This document shows, piece after piece, positions 10,970 to 32,500 of a DNA stretch of 64,000 nucleotides (positions are counted from its first letter, which is position 1; each line of letters begins with the position of its first letter). The stretch is from Dryobates pubescens. Lineage: Eukaryota; Chordata; Aves; Piciformes; Picidae. The notes under the pieces were generated by a model that searched no databases, was not told where the DNA came from, and worked only from the letters and a program-made list of their open reading frames with translations. The position numbers were made by a program, and so were the translations under genes. The stretch lies in assembly GCF_014839835.1 (NCBI RefSeq), contig NC_071618.1, forward strand, positions 62,001 to 126,000, given 5' to 3'.

Positions 10970-12055
10970 CAGTCTGCCCCAGTGGCCTCCCAGTGTGGCT
11001 CACTGCCCTCCCAGTCTGCCCCAGTGGCCTCCCAGTGTGGCTCACTGCCCTCCCAGTCTGCCCCAGTGGCCTCCCAGTCTGGCTCACTGCCCTCCCAGTC
11101 TGCCCCAGTGCCCTCCCAGTCTGCCCCAGTGGCCTCCCAGTCTGGCTCACTGCCCTCCCAGTCTGCCCCAGTGGCCTCCCAGTGTGGCTCACTGCCCTCC
11201 CAGTCTGCCCCAGTGGCCTCCCAGTGTGGCTCACTGCCCTCCCAGTCTGCCCCAGTGGCCTCCCAGTGTGGCTCACTGCCCTCCCAGTCTGCCCCAGTGG
11301 CCTCCCAGTCTGCCCCAGTGGCCTCCCAGTCTGCCCCAGTGGCCTCCCAGTCTGCCCCAGTGGCCTCCCAGTGTGGCTCACTGCCCTCCCAGTCTGGCTC
11401 ACTGCCCTCCCAGTCTGCCCCAGTGGCCTCCCAGTGCGGCTCAGTGCCCTCCCAGTATGGACCAGTGGCCTCCCAGTGCGGCTCAGTGCCCTCCCAGTAT
11501 GGACCAGTGGCCTCCCAGTCTGGCTCACTGCCCTCCCAGTCTGCCCCAGTGGCCTCCCAGTGTGGCTCACTGCCCTCCCAGTATGGACCACTGCCCTCCC
11601 AGTGTGGCTCACTGCCCTCCCAGTCTGCCCCAGTGGCCTCCCAGTCTGCCCCACTGCCCTCCCAGTCTGCCCCACTGCCCTCCCAGTGTGGCTCACTGCC
11701 CTCCCAGTGTGGCTCACTGCCCTCCCAGTGTGGCTCACTGCCCTCCCAGTCTGCCCCAGTGGCCTCCCAGTGTGGCTCAGTGCCCTCCCAGTCTGCCCCA
11801 GTGGCCTCCCAGTGTGGTTCACTGCCCTCCCAGTCTGCCCCCGTGGCCTCCCAGTGTGGTTCACTGCCCTCCCAGTCTGCCCCACTGGCCTCCCAGTGTG
11901 GCTCACTGCCCTCCCAGTATGGACCAGTGGCCTCCCAGTGTGGCTCACTGCCCTCCCAGTATGGACCAGTGGCCTCCCAGTGTGGCTCACTGCCCTCCCA
12001 GTATGGACCAGTGGCCTCCCAGTGTGGCTCACTGCCCTCCCAGTATGGACCAGCT
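10970..12055. repeat. 21-bp CCCAGT minisatellite between TMEM147 and ATP4A
   Basis: GCCTCCCAGTCTGCCCCAGT, GCCCTCCCAGTGTGGCTCAC and CCCTCCCAGTATGGACCAGT variants, about 50 units. It starts a few bases after the TMEM147 poly(A) signal and stops 20 bp short of the ATP4A one, filling the space between the convergent genes. The frames open through it are artefacts. Confidence 0.92.
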
Positions 12056-12075
12056 GCACACAAATCCCTTTGCAG

Positions 12076-12081
12076 TTTATT
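12076..12081 (-). terminator. ATP4A poly(A) signal
   Basis: TTTATT on the plus strand is AATAAA on the minus strand, 233 bp downstream of the ATP4A stop codon. Confidence 0.7.
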
Positions 12082-12313
12082 CCCAGTCCATCCCAGTAAC
12101 AATCAACCTCTCCCAGTGCCTCCCAGTCCCTCCCAGTGACCCCCAAAGCACTCTGAGGTGTCCAGAGGGAGGGGTCCCAGTTCTTCCCAGTATGTCCCAG
12201 TGCCTCCCAGTGTCTCACACCTACCCTTAAATCTTCTCCCAGTCCCCCCAAATCCCATCCCAGTGCCTCCCAGTCCACTCCCAGTATATCCCAGTTGCTC
12301 CCAGTTGCCAAGC

Positions 12314-21861
<9,548 letters not shown>

Positions 21862-21899
21862 CTAAGAAGCAACTAAGAAAGGTCTCCAGGTGGTCAAGG

Positions 21900-22448
21900 A
21901 GCTATGGTGGCACCTGGGGGACCTCCCCACCACGGTGGCACCTGGAGGACCTCCCCACCACGGTGGCACCTCAAGGACCTCCCCACCACGGTGGCACCTG
22001 GAGCACCTCCCCACCACGGTGGCACCTGGAGGACCTCCCCCACCACGGTGGCACCTCGAGGACCTCCCCACCATGGTGGCACCTCGAGGACCTCCCCATC
22101 CTGGTGGCACCTCAAGGACCTCCCCACCACGGTGGCACCTGGAGGACCTCCCCCACCACGGTGGCACCTCGAGGACCTCCCCACCATGGTGGCACCTCGA
22201 GGACCTCCCCACCATGGTGGCACCTCGAGGACCTCCCCATCCTGGTGGCACCTCAAGGACCTCCCCACCACGGTGGCACCTGGAGGACCTCCCCACCACG
22301 GTGGCACCTGGAGCACCTCCCCACCACGGTGGCACCTGGAGGACCTCCCCACCACGGTGGCACCTGGAGCATCTCCCCACCACGGTGGCACCTGGAGCAT
22401 CTCCCCACCACGGTGGCACCTGGAGCACCTCCCCTCCATTGACCTCCC
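21900..22448. repeat. 28-bp GGTGGCACCTGGAGGACCTC array, up to the gap
   Basis: Units GGTGGCACCTGGAGGACCTC plus CCCACCAC (28 bp, sometimes 29), with CTCAAGGACC, CTCGAGGACC and CTGGAGCACC variants; cut off by the assembly gap. Confidence 0.93.
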
Positions 22449-22548
22449 NNNNNNNNNNNNNNNNNNNNNNNNNNNNNNNNNNNNNNNNNNNNNNNNNNNN
22501 NNNNNNNNNNNNNNNNNNNNNNNNNNNNNNNNNNNNNNNNNNNNNNNN
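22449..22548. other. Assembly gap, exactly 100 N
   Basis: A run of 100 Ns, a common placeholder for a gap of unknown length. Different repeats lie on each side (28-bp unit left, 10-bp unit right). ATP4A to the left and KMT2B to the right both lack their 5' parts facing the gap. Confidence 0.98.
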
Positions 22549-23420
22549 CTGGTTGGCACTGGTCTGTACTGGTCGGTGTTGTTCGGCACTGGTCGGCACT
22601 GGTCTGTACTGGTCAGTGCTGGTCGGCACTGGTCTGTACTGGTCGGCACTGGTCGGTACTGGTCTGTACTGGTCAGTGCTGGGCTGCACTGGTCTGTACT
22701 GGTCTGTACTGGGCTGCACTGGTCTGCACTGGTCTGTACTGGTCTGTACTGGGCTGCACTGGTCTGTACTGGTCAGTGCTGGTCGGCACTGGTCGGTACT
22801 GGTCTGTACTGGTCGGCACTGGTCGGTACTGGTCTGTGCTGGTCAGCGCTGGTCGGCACTGGTCTGTACTGGTCAGCGCTGGTCGGCACTGGTCTGTGCT
22901 GGTCAGTGCTGGTCGGCACTGGTCGGTACTGGTCTGTGCTGGTCAGTGCTGGTCGGCACTGGTCTGTACTGGTCAGTGCTGGTCGGCACTGGTCTGTACT
23001 GGTCAGTGCTGGTCGGCACTGGTCGGTACTGGTCTGCACTGGTCAGTGCTGGTCGGCACTGGTCTGTACTGGTCTGTGCTGGTCAGTGCTGGTCGGCACT
23101 GGTCGGTACTGGTCTGTACTGGTCAGTGCTGGTCGGCACTGGTCTGTACTGGTCAGTGCTGGTCGGCACTGGTCTGTACTGGTCAGTGCTGGTCGGCACT
23201 GGTCTGTACTGGTCAGTGCTGGTCGGCACTGGTCTGTACTGGTCAGTGCTGGTCGGCACTGGTCGGTACTGGTCTGCACTGGTCGGCGCTGGTCGGCACT
23301 GGTCTGCACTGGTCAGTGCTGGTCGGCACTGGTCTGTACTGGTCAGTGCTGGTCGGCACTGGTCTGTACTGGTCAGTGCTGGTCGGCACTGGTCTGTAGT
23401 GGTCTGTCCTGGTGGTCTTT
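22549..23420. repeat. ACTGGTCTGT / GCTGGTCGGC decamer array
   Basis: 10-bp units ACTGGTCTGT, ACTGGTCGGC, GCTGGTCAGT in 30-40-bp higher-order repeats, running from the gap up to the acceptor of the first visible KMT2B exon. Confidence 0.93.
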
Positions 23421-23424
23421 GCAG

Positions 23425-26400
23425 GCTCCATCCGCATCGACAGCCTGGGGGCCCTGACTGAGTTCTCAGAGTGCAATGGGAGACTGTTCCCAGTTGGATA
23501 CCAGTAAGGCACTGGGAGGGGACTGGGAGAGACTGGGAGGGTGGATTTAGGGCTCCTGGGGCCATAGTGGAAGGCACTGGTCCACACTGGCCTGTACTGG
23601 GAGGCCCCTGAGGACATGGATGGAGGCCTGGAGAGCCTCTTGGGCCATACTGGGAGGCACTGGGGTGTACTTGGAGGGCCTGGGGGTGGATTATGGAGGT
23701 CCTGGGGCCATATTGGTCCATACTGGTTTATACTGGGAGGCATTTGAGGATGTAGAGGGAGGTCTGGAGAGCCTTCTGGGGCATACTGGGAGCCCTTAGG
23801 CCATACTGGGAGGGCCTGGGGGGTGGGTTGTGGGGTCCTGGGGCCATACTGGTCCTTACTGGTATGCACTGGGACAGGTGCTGGAGGCTGTACTGGAGCA
23901 CCAGGGACGCCAGGAGGCGCTGCTGGTACCGCTGCCGGATCCTGGAGCACCACCCGGGGGGCGGGGCAGGAGATGGGGAGACCCCCCCGGGGCACCCCGA
24001 GGAGAACAGGACCATAGCTCATGGTACTGGGGGGGACTGGGGGGGACTGGGAAGGGACTGGGAGGCACTGGGAAGGGAATGTGAAGGCACTAGGAGGGGA
24101 TTGGGAGGGGATGGGGGAGGCACTGGGAGGAGACTGGGAGGGGATTGGGGAGGGACCGGGAAGGGACTGGGAGGCACTGGGAGGGGATTGGGGAGGGACT
24201 GGGAAGGGATTGGGGAGGGACTGGGAAGGGATTGGGAGGCAGTGGGAGGGACTGGGAAGGGACTGGGGAGGGACCGGGAAGGGACTGGGAGGCACTGGGA
24301 GGGACTGGGAGGGGATTGGGGAGGGACTGGGAAGGGATTGGGGAGGGACTGGGAGGGGATTGGGGAGGGACTGGGAAGGGATTGGGGAGGGACTGGGAGG
24401 GGATTGGGGAGGGACTGGGAAGGGATTGGGAGGCACTGGGAGGGACCGGGAAGGGACTGGGAGGCACTGGGAGGGACTGGGAAGGGACTGGGGGGCCTCT
24501 GGTCCCTCTGTACTAGTCCTTACTGGTTCATACTGGTGTAATCCCCTCCCCACGCAGATACCAGCCCAGGCCCCGCCCCCAGCCCTGGCATGGGAGGAGC
24601 CAGCGAGGCCCCACCCCCGTCCAGTCCCCGCCCCCGCGGGGCCCCAGCAGGGCTCAGCCCCAGCCGCAGACCTCCCCCCGGGGGCTGCTCCAGACCCCTG
24701 CCCTCCCCTGGTGAGAGGCACTGCAAGGCCATTGGGGACCTCTGGGGACCTTGGGTGACCCTTAGTGACCTTTGGCTGACCCTTGAGGACCCTTGGTGAC
24801 CTTTGGTGACCCTTGAGAACCCTTGGTGACCTTTGGTGACCCTTGAGGACCCTTGGTGACCTTTGGTGACCCTTGAGGACCCTTGGTGACCTTTGGTGAC
24901 CCTTGAGAACCCTTGGTGACCTTTGGTGGCCCTTGAGAACCCTTGGTGACCTTTGGTGACCCTTGAGAACCCTTGGTGACCTTTGGTGACCCTTGAGAAC
25001 CCTTGGTGACCTTTGGTGACCCTTGAGAACCCTTGGTGACCTTTGGTGACCCTTGAGAACCCTTGGTGACCTTTGGTGGCCCTTCAGAACCCTTGGTGAC
25101 CTTTGGTGACCCTTGAGAACCCTTGGTGACCTTTGGTGGCCCTTCAGAACCCTTGGTGACCTTTGGTGGCCCTTGAAGACCCTTAGTGACCTTTGGCTGA
25201 CCCTTGAGGACCCTTAGTGACCTTTGGTGGCCCTTCAGAACCCTTGGTGACCTTTGGTGACCCTTAGTAAGCCTTGGTGACCTTTGGTGACCCTTAGTAA
25301 CCCTTGGTGACCTTTGGTGACCCTTAGTAACCCTTGGTGACCTTTGGTGACCCTTAGTAACCCTTGGTGACCTTTGGTGGCCCTTGAGAACCCTTGGTGA
25401 CCTTTGGCTGACCCTTGAGAACCCTTGGTGACCTTTGGTGGCCCTTCAGAACCCTTGGTGACCTTTGGTGGCCCTTGAAGACCCTTAGTGACCTTTGGCT
25501 GACCCTTGAGGACCCTTAGTGACCTTTGGTGACCCTTGAGAACTCTTAGTGACCTTTGGTGGCCCTTGAGAACCCTTGGTGACCTTTGGTGGCCCTTGAG
25601 AATCCTTGGTGACCTTTGGTGGCCCTTGAGAACCCTTAGTGACCTTTGGTGACCCTTAGTAAGCCTTGGTGACCTTTGGTGACCCTTAGTAAGCCTTGGT
25701 GACCTTTGGTGGCCCTTAGTAAGCCTTGGTGACCTTTGGTGACCCTTAGTAACCCTTGGTGACCTTTGGTGGCCCTTAGTAACCCTTGGTGACCTTTGGT
25801 GACCCTTAGTAACCCTTAGTGACCTTTGGTGACCCTTAGTAACCCTTGGTGACCTTTGGTGACCCTTAGTAACCCTTGGTGACCTTTGGTGGCCCTTAGT
25901 AACCCTTGGTGACCTTTGGTGGCCCTTAGTAACCCTTGGTGACCTTTGGTAGCCCTTAGTAACCCTTGGTGACCTTTGGTAGCCCTTAGTAACCCTTGGT
26001 GACCTTTGGTAGCCCTTAGTAACCCTTGGTGACCTTTGGTGGCCCTTCAGAACCCTTGGTGACCTTTGGTGGCCCTTCAGAACCCTTGGTGACCTTTGGT
26101 AGCCCTTAGTAACCCTTGGTGACCTTTGGTGGCCCTCGAGGACTCTTAGTGATCCTTGAGGACCTTTGGTAACCCTTGGTGATTTTTGATGACCCTTGAG
26201 GACCTTGGGTGACCCTTAGTGACCCTTAGTGACCTTGGGTGACCCTTGAGGACGTTTAGTGACCCTTAGTGACCTTGGGTGACCCTTGAGGACCTTTGGT
26301 GACCCTTAGTGACTTTGGGTGTCCCTTGAGCACCTTTGGTGACCTTTGGTGTCCCTCAGTGACCCTTGGTGACCTTAGGTGACCTTTGATGACCCCTGGT

Positions 26401-26565
26401 GACCTTCCTGTCCCCCTTCCCCCTGCAGGTGGTGGCAGCCAGGCGGTGGCCAGGCAGGTCCTGACTGTTGGGGACCCCGAGTTCCACCCCACCAGTAGGC
26501 CACCCAGGGGACCCCAACCGCCCCTGAGGCCACCCAGGAAGTCACCTCCGGGTGAGGAGGAGGAG

Positions 26566-26597
<32 letters not shown>

Positions 26598-29500
26598 AGA
26601 GGAGGAGCTGGCAGCACCTGAGGGGACACTGATGGAGCTTGGAGGGCCACCAATGATCCTTGGAGGGCTACCAGCAGCATCTGCAGGACCAAGGTCACCT
26701 GGAGGACCACCAGCAGCATTTGGAGGACCAAGGTCACCTGGAGGACCACCAATGGCCTTTGGAGGGCCACCAGCAGCATCTGCAGGACCAAGGACCCTTG
26801 GAGGGCCACCAGCAGCATTTGGAGGACCAAGGACCCTTGGAGGGCCACCCATGGCCCTTGGAGGGCCACCAATGTCCTCTGCTGGTGGCCAGGAGCTGGC
26901 CCTGGAGGACTTGGAGGTCACTGAACTGGCCCTGGCCAGGCTCTTGGGGGCCACCTCAGGGCCACCGGCAGGGGGCAGCAGTGAGGAGGAGGAGGATGAG
27001 GATGAGGAAGCTGATGGTGGCCTCCATGGGGTTGGGGACCTCCATGGTGGTCCTGCTGGTCTCCATGGAGGCCCTCATGGTGCGGGGGACCTCCATGGTG
27101 GCCTCTGTGGTGGTCCTGGTGGCCTTCACGGTGGAGAACTTCCTGGTGGTGGTCTCCATGGCCTTGGGGACCTCCATGGCCACCTCCACGGACCTCTTGG
27201 TGGCCCTCACGGCCTTGGGGACCTCCATGGCCACCTCCATGCTCCTCCTGGTGGCCCTCATGGCCTTGGGAACCTCCGTGGGGACCTCCAAGGTGGTCCT
27301 TCAGGACCTTACTCCAGCTTGACCCGGAGGGTGGTGACCTCCCAGGAGCCACCAGTGGCCCAGGGGCCCCTCCTGGTGGCCCACATTGACCAACTGGATG
27401 GGCAACAGGATGGACCTCCAGGGCCACACCCCCCAGGGCCACCCCCAGAAGGTCCTCCCCCACCTCCTGCCACCACTGAGGACCTCCCCATGGACATTTT
27501 GGACTTTGTCCTCAGGAACATGGCCACAGGAGGTGGCCCCAAGGGGCCTGGGACCAACCTGGAGGTCAATGGAGGACCTCCTGGGGGTGCTGGCAGCACC
27601 TCCTGGGGCCCCCAGAGGGACCAAGGCGACCACATGGGAGGTGCTACCCATGGGGACCTCCTTGGTGGCCACAGAAGCTGTGGAGATGCCACCCAAGGTC
27701 ACCTCCTTGGTGGACACGAAAGCTATGGAGATGCCACCAGGGTTGGTGCCACCCATGGGGATCTTCTGGGTGGCCACAGAAGCCATGCAGATGCCACCCA
27801 AGGTCACCTCCTTGATGGACATGGAAGCCATGGAGGTGCCACCAGGGTTGGTGCCACCTATGGGGACCTCCTGGGTGGCCACAGAAGCCATGGAGATGCC
27901 AGCAGGGGAGGTGGAAGCCATGGGGACCTCCTTGGTGGCCACACAAGTTGTGGAGATGCCACTCAAGGACTTCTTCTGGATGGTCCTGGAGATGCCCCCA
28001 GGGTTGGTGCTGCCCATGGGGACCTCCTGGCCGGTCCTGGAAGCCTTGGAGATGCCACCAAGCACCACAACGGAGAGGTCCTGCAAGCCAGGGCAGAGGG
28101 ACCCTGGGTGGCCACCTGGGAGGCCAGCTCCAGACCACACAAGAGGACACTGGAGACCACCCCAGGAGCTGGGGGCAAGAGGCCCAGGCTGGAGGTTAGC
28201 AAGGAGGAAGAGGAGGAGGAGGAGAAGATGGACACCAGGTAAGGACCTTCCCCCCGGGGCTCTTCCCCCTGGGGCCCTTGCCCCCCCTGGGGCCCTTCCC
28301 CACCCCCCAGGGCCCTCCCCCCCCGGGGCCCTTCCCCCCCTCCCGAGGCCCTTCCCCCGCCCGGGTCCATCCCCCCTGGGTCCATCCCCCCCAGGGCCCT
28401 TCCCCCCCCTGGGGCCCTTCCCCCCCCGGGGCCCATCCCCCTTGGGTCGTTTCCAGTTTGTCCTTGGGTGCCAGTCTTGGAGCCAGGGCCACCCATGGGT
28501 GCTCCTTGCCCCCTTCCCCCTCCATCCCCCCAGGCCACCCCAACCTTTCCAGGACCTTCTGGACCTCAAGGAGGACCCAGAGGACCTCAGCGACCTTGGG
28601 AGCTTGGGGTGAGGACCCTCTACCCTCCCTCTGACCTTGGCACCCACCCATGGGTGCCAAACACCCACCCATGGGTGCCAACCACCTCTGGGTTCCACCC
28701 CTTAGGTCGCCTCCAGCCAGTGATGGAGCCTTGGAGCACCCTTGGGCTACCTATGAAGGTAGGAGGAGCACCCAGGGCTGCCAGGGTGGGTGAGGAGCAC
28801 CCTTGGGTGGCACAAGGGTGGGTGAGGAGCACCCAGTGTGGGTGAGAAGCACCCAAAGGTGGGGGAGGAACACCCTTGGGTGGCAGCAGGGTGGGTTAGG
28901 AGCAACCAGGGTGTGTGAGGGGCACCCAAGGGTGGCAGCAGGGTGGGTTAGGAGCAACCAGGGTGTGTGAGGGGCACCCAAGGGTGGCAGCAGGGTGGGT
29001 TAGGAGCAACCAGGGTGTGTGAAGGGCACCCAAGGGTGGCAGCAGGGTGGGTTAGGAGCAACCAGGGTGTGTGAAGGGCACCCAAGGGTGGCAGCAGGGT
29101 GGGTTAGGAGCAACCAGGGTGTGTGAAGGGCACCCAAGGGTGGCAGCAGGGTGGGTTAGGAGCAACCAGGGTGTGTGAAGGGCACCCAAGGGTGGCAGCA
29201 GGGTGGGTTAGGAGCAACCAGGGTGTGTGAAGGGCACCCAAGGGTGGCAGCAGGGTGGGTTAGGAGCAACCAGGGTGTGTGAGGGGCACCCAAGGGTGGC
29301 AGCAGGGTGGGTTAGGAGCAACCAGGGTGTGTGAAGGGCACCCAAGGGTGGCAGCAGGGTGGGTTAGGAGCAACCAGGGTGTGTGAAGGGCACCCAAGGG
29401 TGGCAGCAGGGTGGGTGAGGAGAACCCGGGGTGGGTGAGGAGCACATAGGGGGAGAGGGGCACACAGGGATGATCTCATTCTCCTTCTTGGGTGCCACCC

Positions 29501-32500
29501 ATGGGTGCCCCCAGGTGCCAGCTCTGAGGAGGATGCCCCCAGAGCCCCTCCCAGCCCTGTGCCCCCCAAGCCCCAACTGCGCTTCGAGATCAGCAGTGAG
29601 GATGGACTGAGAGTGACCTCTGCCACCATAGAGGGTACTGGGAGGCACTGGGAGGGGACTGGGAGGCACTGGGAGGGGACTTGGGAGGCACTGGGAGGGG
29701 GCTGGGAGGGGATTGGGAAGGCACTGGGAGGGCACTGGGAGGCACTGGGAGGGGGCTGGGAGGGGATTGGGAAGGCACTGGGAGGGCACTGGGAGGGAAC
29801 TGGGAGCAGACTGGGTGGCACTGGAAGGGGACTGCGAGGTCACTGGGAGGGGACTGGGAGGCACCTGGGAAGCAGTGGGAGCATACTGGTCCATACTGGT
29901 CCATACTGGGACACCCCCAGGGGCCTGGCGCGGAGTCATCGAGAAGGTGCAGGAGGCCAGAGCCAGCGCCCGGCTGAGGAACCTCTCCTTCGCTGGTCTG
30001 CACTGGGAGGGGCTCTGGGCGTTACTGGTCTGCACTGGGAGGGTGTGAGAGGGGGTCTGGGCGTTACTGGTTTATACTGGGAGGCACTGGGAGGGGGCCT
30101 GGGGGACACTTGGGGGTGGCTTAGGGGGGTCCAGGCTGCTCCCTACTGGTCCCTATTGGTCTATACTGCCCCCTACTGGTCCGTACTGGCCTGTACTGGT
30201 CTGTGCTGGTCCCCTTTGGTTGTTGCTGGCCCATTCAGTGCCGAGTGGCCTCAGGGAGCAGGGGGGAAGGGACCTGGGGGACACCTGAGGGTGGCTTGAG
30301 AGTGGTCTGGACTGTCTCCCACTGCTCCACACCAGTCCGTGCCGGTCTGTGCTGGCCCGTGCCGGCCCTTACCGGTCCGTGCCGGTCCGTGCCGGTCCTT
30401 ACTGGTCCGTGCCGGTCCTTACCGGGCCGTGCCGGTCCTTACCGGTCCGTGCCGGGCCGTGCTGGTCCTTACCGGTCCGTGCCGGGCCGTGCCGGTCCTT
30501 ACCGGGCCATGCCGGTCCTTACCAGGCCGTGCCAGTCTGTGCCGGTCCTTACCGGGCCGTGCCAGTCTGTGCCGGGCCGTGCCGGTCCGTGCCGTGCCGG
30601 TCCTTACCGGTCCGTGCCAGTCCATGCTGGTCCTTACGGGGCCGTGCCGGTCCTTACTGGTCCGTGCCAGTCTGTGCTGGTCCTTACCGGGCCGTGCCGG
30701 TCCTTACCGGTCCGTGCCGGTCTGTGCCGGGCCGTGCCGGTCCGTGCCGTGCCGGTCCTTACCGGTCCGTGCCAGTCCGTGCTGGTCCTTACCGGTCCGT
30801 GCCGGTCCTTACCGGTCCGTGCCGGGCCGTGCCGGTCCTTACCGGTCCGTGCCGGGCCGTGCCGGGCCGTGCCGGGCCGTGCCGGGCCGTGCCGGGCCGT
30901 GCCGGTCCTTACCGGTCCGTGCCGGGCCGTGCCGGTCCTTACCGGGCCGTGCCGGTCCTTACCGGTCCGTGCCGTGCCGTGCCGGTCCTTACCGGGCCGT
31001 GCCGGTCCTTGCTGGTCGCTGCAGGCATGAGCGGGCTGCGGCTGCTGGGCATGCAGCACGATGCTGTCACCTTCCTGGTGGAGCAGCTGCCGGGGGCCGG
31101 CTCCTGCCGGGGCTACAGGTTCCGGTACCACCCCCGCAGGGACCCCCCCCGGGCCCCCCAGATGAACCCTTCTGGCTGCGCCCGGGCAGAGCTCTACCTC
31201 AGGTCTGGATGGGCTGGGGGCAGAAGGGGAGGGGCACCCATGGGTGCTGGGGACCCGGCCACACCCACTCCTCACCCCACCCCGATCCCAACCTGACTCC
31301 CCCCCACCCCCCATGGCACCCTGATCCCCCCAAGAGCACCCATGGGTGCCGGGATCCGCCCCCCATGGCACCCTGATCCCCCCAAGAGCACCCATGGGTG
31401 CTGGGATCCGCCCCCCATGGCAACCTGATCCCCTCCAAGGGCACCTGTGGGTGCTGGGATCCCCTCCATGGCACTCTGACCCTCCCCGAACCACCCTGAC
31501 TGTCCCCCTCCCCACGTGGCACCCTGTTCCCCCCTCCTCAAACTCCCCAAACCACCCTGATCCCCCCCTGCCAAAGGCACCCATGGGTGCTGGGATCCCC
31601 CCCCCATGGCACCCTGACCCCCCAGAAGGGCACCCATGGGGGCAGGGAGGGCAGGGAGCAAGGAGGGGCAGCAGGGAGCAGTAAAGGCTGAGCGTGACCC
31701 TCTGTCGCCCTCTGGTGGCCGCCGCAGGAAGTGCACCTTCGACATGTTCAGCTTCCTGGCCTCCCAGCACCGCTGCCTGCCCCGGGGCCCCCCCCCCAGG
31801 GAGGAGGAGGAGGACGAGGTGCAGCTGAAGCCCACCCGGTGAGGAGGGGGGGAGGGGAGTGAAAGGGGAGCTGGGTGGGGAGGGAAGGGGGTCTAGGGCA
31901 GAGTGGGTGTAGGGCTAAGGGGGCTGGGGGGCATAGGGCTGTGGAGGGTGGGGAGGGGGCTGGGGCTCATGGGTGTGCGGCTGGAGGCGTGGGTGCAGGT
32001 CTCGGGCCTGGGGGTTCATGGGTGGGGGGCTGAGGGATGTGGGGGGGTGCTGAGGGGTGTGGGTGGGCAGCTGTGGGGTCTGGGAGGGGGTCTCAGGGTT
32101 GGGGGTGCCCTGGGTGGGGGTCTCAGGGTTGGGGTGCCGTGGGTCAGCTCTGGGAGCCCTGGGTGTGGGGGCCTTAGGGCTTAGGATGCCCTGGGTGGGG
32201 GTCTGGGGGCACCCCCCTGACGCCCCCCAAGCCGCGCTGCCAGCCTGGAGCTGCCCATGGCCATGCGCTTCCGGCACCTCAAGAGGACAGCCAAGGAGGC
32301 CGTGGGGGTCTACCGGTAAGGGGGGAGCGTGGGGACCCCTCTGGCAGCCCCCCCGGACCTCCCCTTCCCCCCCCTGGACCGCCCTGCCCACCCCCTGCCC
32401 ACCGCTCCCTGCCCACCGCTCCCTGCCCACCCCCTGCCCACCCCCTGCCCACCCCCTGCCCACCGCTCCCTGCCCACCCCCTGCCCACCGCCCCCTGCCC

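Noticed and set aside
30330-31020. CpG island or alternative KMT2B promoter
   Set aside because: The CpG density comes from a 10-bp tandem repeat inside an intron, without initiator-like or unique sequence; it is better called a repeat.
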